From assembly GCA_023433825.1 (NCBI GenBank), contig JAEYTU010000273.1, positions 1-10,587 on the forward strand: a DNA stretch of 10,587 nucleotides, read 5' to 3'. The position numbers and the translations under genes are program-made. The first letter of the stretch is position 1. Every line of letters begins with the position of its first letter. Below, one piece after another: positions 8,056 through 10,587 of the stretch. A model generated the notes under the pieces. It saw only the letters and a program-made list of their open reading frames with translations. It searched no databases and had not been told where the DNA came from. The stretch is from Planctomycetota bacterium (lineage in GTDB: Bacteria > Planctomycetota > UBA1135 > UBA2386).

Positions 8056-9074
8056 TCGTCCGGCAACCACCGCGGCAGTGTGACTTCGAACTCGCACCCG
8101 CCGTCGGGGACGTTCCGCAGGCGCATCTTCCCGCGATGCTGCTCGGCGACGCGCTTCGCGATCGCCAGGCCGATGCCGGTGCCGGAGAACGACCGCGGCG
8201 GCTCGGCCGTCTGGTACAGCCCGCCGAAGACGGTCTCGATCTGCGCCTCGTCGATCCGCGCGCCGAGGTCGCGAACGGAGAGGACGATCGCGTCGCCCGT
8301 GAGTTGCACCTGCAGGTCGACGCGCGTTCCCGCGGGCGACGACAACACGGCGTTCCGGACGAGGTTCTCGACCATCGCCTGCAACAACACCGCGTCGCCG
8401 AGCACTTCGACCGAACTGGCTTGCTCGGGATCCGGGAGCATCGGCACGACGCTGACCGAGCGCAGCTCCGCGAGCGTCTGGGCACGACGCACGGCTTCGA
8501 CGACGAGATCCTGGAAGTGCACCGGCAAGTGGTGACTCCGATCGTCCGCGGTCGAGGGACGCGTCAGCAGAAGGAAGCTCTCGAGCAGCGTCGTCACGTG
8601 GCGAAGCTCGCTGCAGACGATCGCGGCGTGCGAGCGGGCGCTGGCCGGCGCGTCGGCGGCCGTTCGCAGCGCCTCCGCATGCGTGCTCGCCACGCTGAGC
8701 GGAGTCTTCAACTCCTCCGCGATGCTGGCGACGAAGCGCTCCTGCGTCGTGACGAATCGTTCGATCCGTCGCTCGGCGGCGATCAACTGGCGGCGCAGGG
8801 CCTCGGTGTCCGGCGTGCTCGGACCCTGGTCCTGCACGCGGTCGGCGGCCGTCAGCGCGGCCGTCCGCTTCGCACGCCACGCCATCGCGATCAGCGTCAA
8901 CAGGCTGCCCGCGATCAGCCAGATCCCGTAGGCGAGGAACGGGAACTCAGGGGTCGTCGGCGTCGCTTGCGGCGCTCCGTCGCACGACGTGCCCGCATGG
9001 CTCGGGCTGCTCGATTCGACCGCGACGAAGAAAGGGGTGTGCGGTCGGTCGAGAAGGTTCGTGCTTCGTGGCAT
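8046..9074 (-). CDS. Membrane histidine-kinase-like sensor lacking the phosphoacceptor His
   Basis: The product is 342 residues. A Pro/Ser/Thr-rich N-terminus of about 44 residues precedes a single membrane helix (about 45-66, LAYGIWLIAGSLLTLIAMAW). There is no HAMP domain and no obvious sensory fold. A coiled-coil-like stretch (about 90-113) leads into a dimerisation/phosphoacceptor-type region at 113-172. Its H-box reads FVASIAEELKTPL where F-x-x-x-x-S-H-E-L-R/K-T-P-L is expected, so residue 120 is Glu (codon on + at 8715-8717) and not His. The HATPase domain (about 225-335) keeps the N-box Asn (ENLVRNA, N241) and a canonical G2 box (GTGIGLAIAKRVAEQHRG, 298-315). The G1 box is DLGARI (269-274), with Arg where the second Gly is normal. 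ATP binding is therefore plausible, while His autophosphorylation looks lost. The ATG at 9074 is the first usual start codon in the frame, though its ribosome site is weak. The frame upstream is open to 9182 without ATG, GTG or TTG. No partner response regulator lies in the window. Alternative readings are a pseudokinase regulator or a recently degenerated kinase. Confidence 0.88.
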   Translation of the reverse strand: MPRSTNLLDRPHTPFFVAVESSSPSHAGTSCDGAPQATPTTPEFPFLAYGIWLIAGSLLTLIAMAWRAKRTAALTAADRVQDQGPSTPDTEALRRQLIAAERRIERFVTTQERFVASIAEELKTPLSVASTHAEALRTAADAPASARSHAAIVCSELRHVTTLLESFLLLTRPSTADDRSHHLPVHFQDLVVEAVRRAQTLAELRSVSVVPMLPDPEQASSVEVLGDAVLLQAMVENLVRNAVLSSPAGTRVDLQVQLTGDAIVLSVRDLGARIDEAQIETVFGGLYQTAEPPRSFSGTGIGLAIAKRVAEQHRGKMRLRNVPDGGCEFEVTLPRWLPDDHS

Positions 9075-9104
9075 GGCGTCGGGATCGATGCCCGCGGTTC
9101 GGCG

Positions 9105-9146
9105 GGCGCCTGGGTTGTGCAGTGCAGCACTCCTAACCCAGGCGCC
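9105..9146 (-). terminator. Perfect 12-bp inverted repeat between PRC-barrel and kinase genes (terminator or leader hairpin)
   Basis: The left arm ggcgcctgggtt (9105-9116) is exactly complementary to the right arm aacccaggcgcc (9135-9146). The 18-base loop contains a nested gtgc/gcac pair (9117-9120 with 9127-9130). The hairpin lies 60 bases after the PRC-barrel stop and 31 bases before the kinase ATG, in the direction of transcription. No T-run follows on the minus strand, so it is not a classical intrinsic terminator. It could be a U-tract-less terminator, an attenuator in the kinase leader, or a DNA operator. The structure is directly visible; the role is inferred. Confidence 0.5.
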
Positions 9147-9165
9147 TGAACGACGAGTGAGGCGA

Positions 9166-9185
9166 GAGTGACTTCCGTCTCACTC
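9166..9185 (-). other. Short hairpin just after the PRC-barrel gene
   Basis: The six-base arms gagtga (9166-9171) and tcactc (9180-9185) enclose an 8-base loop. The hairpin begins about 20 bases downstream of the PRC-barrel stop codon on the minus strand. An alternative pairing uses cgagtga (9154-9160) with tcactcg (9180-9186), so the two stems are mutually exclusive. There is no T-tract. It may be a 3'-end stabilising structure acting with the larger hairpin at 9105-9146. With such short stems in GC-rich DNA, chance is a real possibility. Confidence 0.25.
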
Positions 9186-9205
9186 GATCACGGACGCCAG
9201 CCGGA

Positions 9206-10522
9206 TCACTTGATCCAGGTCGGCTTTCCGTCGCTGTCGCGCAGTTCGACGGTCTTGCCGTCGGACGTGATCTCACCGGCCAGCAGAACGGTCTGCGAGC
9301 CGTGGGCGACCGGGCACCCTTCGATCTCGACGCGCTTGCCGGCGCGGAGGCCGAGCGAACGCTGTTCCGCGTGCGTCTGCGGCGCGGCATAGACGGTCAC
9401 CTGGTGACCGGCGTCGGTGCGGACGCGGAGGCGGAGGCGATCCTCGCCCGACGCGATGCGGACCGAACCGATCGTCGTGATCGTGCCGGCGACCTTCTCG
9501 GCCTTGCCGGAGTCATAGGTGTCGTCGAACACGTTCTGTTCGCGCGTCGTCCGATCGCCCTTCGGTGCCGAAGCATCGGCCACGCCGGTGTCCTTCGAGA
9601 CGCCGAGACGCTTGCGCGAGTCCGCGAGCCACGTGTCGTCGTGCATCGCCGGCAACTTGTTGCCGGGCAGCGCCATCGCTTCGAGGTTGGCCCGCGTCGT
9701 GCGGACCGTGAAGTGCTCCTCGATCGCGTCGAACGACATCGCGTCGAGCGGGACCACCGCGATCTTCTCGCCGATGCCGAGAACGCCACCGAAGCTCAGG
9801 ACGGCCGCTTCGACCGTGGCCTTCCGCGAGTCGATGATCAGATCCTCGACGTCTGCGATCTCCTTGCCGTCGCTGCCGACGACGTCGGTGCCGATCAGCT
9901 TGCTGAGGCGGCGATGCGCGAGAGTCTTGTCGGAGATCGGCGCGGCGGCGCGAGCCTCACCCTTCGGCATCTCGTCGGTGCCGTCGGCCGTGCGCGGGCG
10001 CGGCTGCGGTTCCGGACGCGGTTCACCGGCGCGATCGGCGCGATCGGTGTTGCCATGCGCGCGGTAGTAGTCGTCGACGCCGGTCGCCCAGCGCGGATCG
10101 GCCATGTCAGGCCACTTGTCGCTGTCGAACCCAGGCGCGGCCTTCAGGGTTTCCTTGTCGATCGCGAGGATCGCGCGGTGCTCCTTGCCTTCGGCGTCGC
10201 GCTCGATGCGCAAGACGTTCCACGGCATCGCGAAGTACTTCTCGCCCATTCCGAGGAAGCCGCCGAAACCGACGACGGCGTAGGCGATGCGATGTTGACG
10301 GGCGTCGAGCACGATCTCTTCGATCTCGCCGAGGGACTCGTTCTTCGGATTGACGATGTCGAGTCCGATCAGCTCGCTCGACTTGAGGCGCAGACGATCC
10401 ATTGCGGCGCGGTCGGCGCGCGCAGGCATCTCGCCTTCGCGTCGCGGGGCCGGTTCGGGGACTTGTGCAACGAGCGCACTTGCGGTGATGCCGAGAAGCA
10501 TCGGGGTCAGGATGGAACGCAT
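9206..10522 (-). CDS. Exported tandem PRC-barrel protein with C-terminal OB-like domain
   Basis: The product is 438 residues. A short signal peptide (MRSILTPMLLGITASALVA, likely cleaved after A19) has no lipobox Cys and suggests a periplasmic or extracellular location. Two PRC-barrel domains follow. The first is at about 48-122 (LIGLDIVN ... GFGGFLGMGEKYFAMPW). The second is at about 206-275 (LIGTDVVG ... SFGGVLGIGEKIAVVPLD). They share the GG-x-LG-x-GEK core, which points to internal duplication. Each is followed by a short extension containing a W (WPDMADPRW, then LPAMHDDTW). The linker at 155-190 is charged and Pro-rich. The C-terminal region (about 342-438) is predicted beta-rich and resembles a small OB-fold, ending in LRDSDGKPTW. 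PRC barrels are adaptor or ligand-binding folds first named from photosynthetic reaction centre H subunits and RimM; no catalytic residues are evident. The ATG at 10522 suits the signal peptide, though its ribosome site is weak. It is co-directional with the kinase gene, 131 bases apart. The exact role is unknown. Confidence 0.88.
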   Translation of the reverse strand: MRSILTPMLLGITASALVAQVPEPAPRREGEMPARADRAAMDRLRLKSSELIGLDIVNPKNESLGEIEEIVLDARQHRIAYAVVGFGGFLGMGEKYFAMPWNVLRIERDAEGKEHRAILAIDKETLKAAPGFDSDKWPDMADPRWATGVDDYYRAHGNTDRADRAGEPRPEPQPRPRTADGTDEMPKGEARAAAPISDKTLAHRRLSKLIGTDVVGSDGKEIADVEDLIIDSRKATVEAAVLSFGGVLGIGEKIAVVPLDAMSFDAIEEHFTVRTTRANLEAMALPGNKLPAMHDDTWLADSRKRLGVSKDTGVADASAPKGDRTTREQNVFDDTYDSGKAEKVAGTITTIGSVRIASGEDRLRLRVRTDAGHQVTVYAAPQTHAEQRSLGLRAGKRVEIEGCPVAHGSQTVLLAGEITSDGKTVELRDSDGKPTWIK

Positions 10523-10587
10523 AGGTCGTACCGTTTCGTGGAAGAGATCCGTTCTGACCTCGGGCGTCTTCTTGACGACACGAGGGC

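Noticed and set aside
7489..8880. Frames overlapping the kinase and small membrane protein genes (7489-8880 minus, 7779-9149 plus)
   Set aside because: They are Arg-rich without domains, and they conflict with two genes that show clear domain or membrane features.
9203..9216. Inverted repeat ggatca-ct-tgatcc over the PRC-barrel stop codon
   Set aside because: A two-base loop cannot form a stable hairpin. GATC-containing palindromes are frequent throughout this window, so it is probably a by-product of composition.
10523..10587. Promoter for the PRC-barrel gene in the last 65 bases
   Set aside because: I see no convincing -35/-10 pair or strong Shine-Dalgarno on the minus strand, and the region is cut by the window edge.

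Overview
The window is high-GC DNA with strong third-position G/C bias, dense coding and short gaps. The gene content (a multi-domain inner-membrane glucan synthase, a membrane sensor kinase and an exported PRC-barrel protein) suggests a Gram-negative bacterium with a periplasm. Nothing here fixes the phylum: a proteobacterium and a high-GC planctomycete-like lineage are both possible. No RNA gene, CRISPR array, insertion sequence or phage gene was seen.

Layout. Positions 1-7464 (+) hold the 3' part of one very large gene, a cyclic beta-1,2-glucan synthase of the NdvB/ChvB/Cgs type. The reading frame is open through the left edge, so its real start and N-terminal few hundred residues lie outside the window. 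A 24-base triplicated octamer (7461-7484) covers its stop codon and places TGA in all three forward frames. At 7540-8055 (+) follows a small protein with a glycine-zipper membrane hairpin, resembling YflT/general-stress-17M-like proteins. Convergent to it, with a 10-base tail-to-tail overlap, is a histidine-kinase-like sensor (8046-9074, -). It keeps most of its ATP-binding motifs but has Glu in place of the phosphoacceptor His. A 131-base gap (9075-9205) holds a perfect 12-bp inverted repeat and a weaker hairpin. Last comes an exported protein with two PRC-barrel domains and a C-terminal beta-rich, OB-like domain (9206-10522, -). The final 65 bases (10523-10587) are its upstream region, where I see no convincing promoter or strong Shine-Dalgarno.

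How the genes may fit together. The glucan synthase makes periplasmic cyclic glucans, which in well-studied bacteria serve osmotic adaptation and envelope integrity. The glycine-zipper protein and the PRC-barrel protein are of types often linked to membrane or general stress. An envelope/osmotic-stress neighbourhood is therefore a reasonable reading, but it is an inference from proximity: the genes lie on both strands and do not form one operon. The most unusual item is the kinase without a phosphoacceptor His. No response regulator is present in the window.
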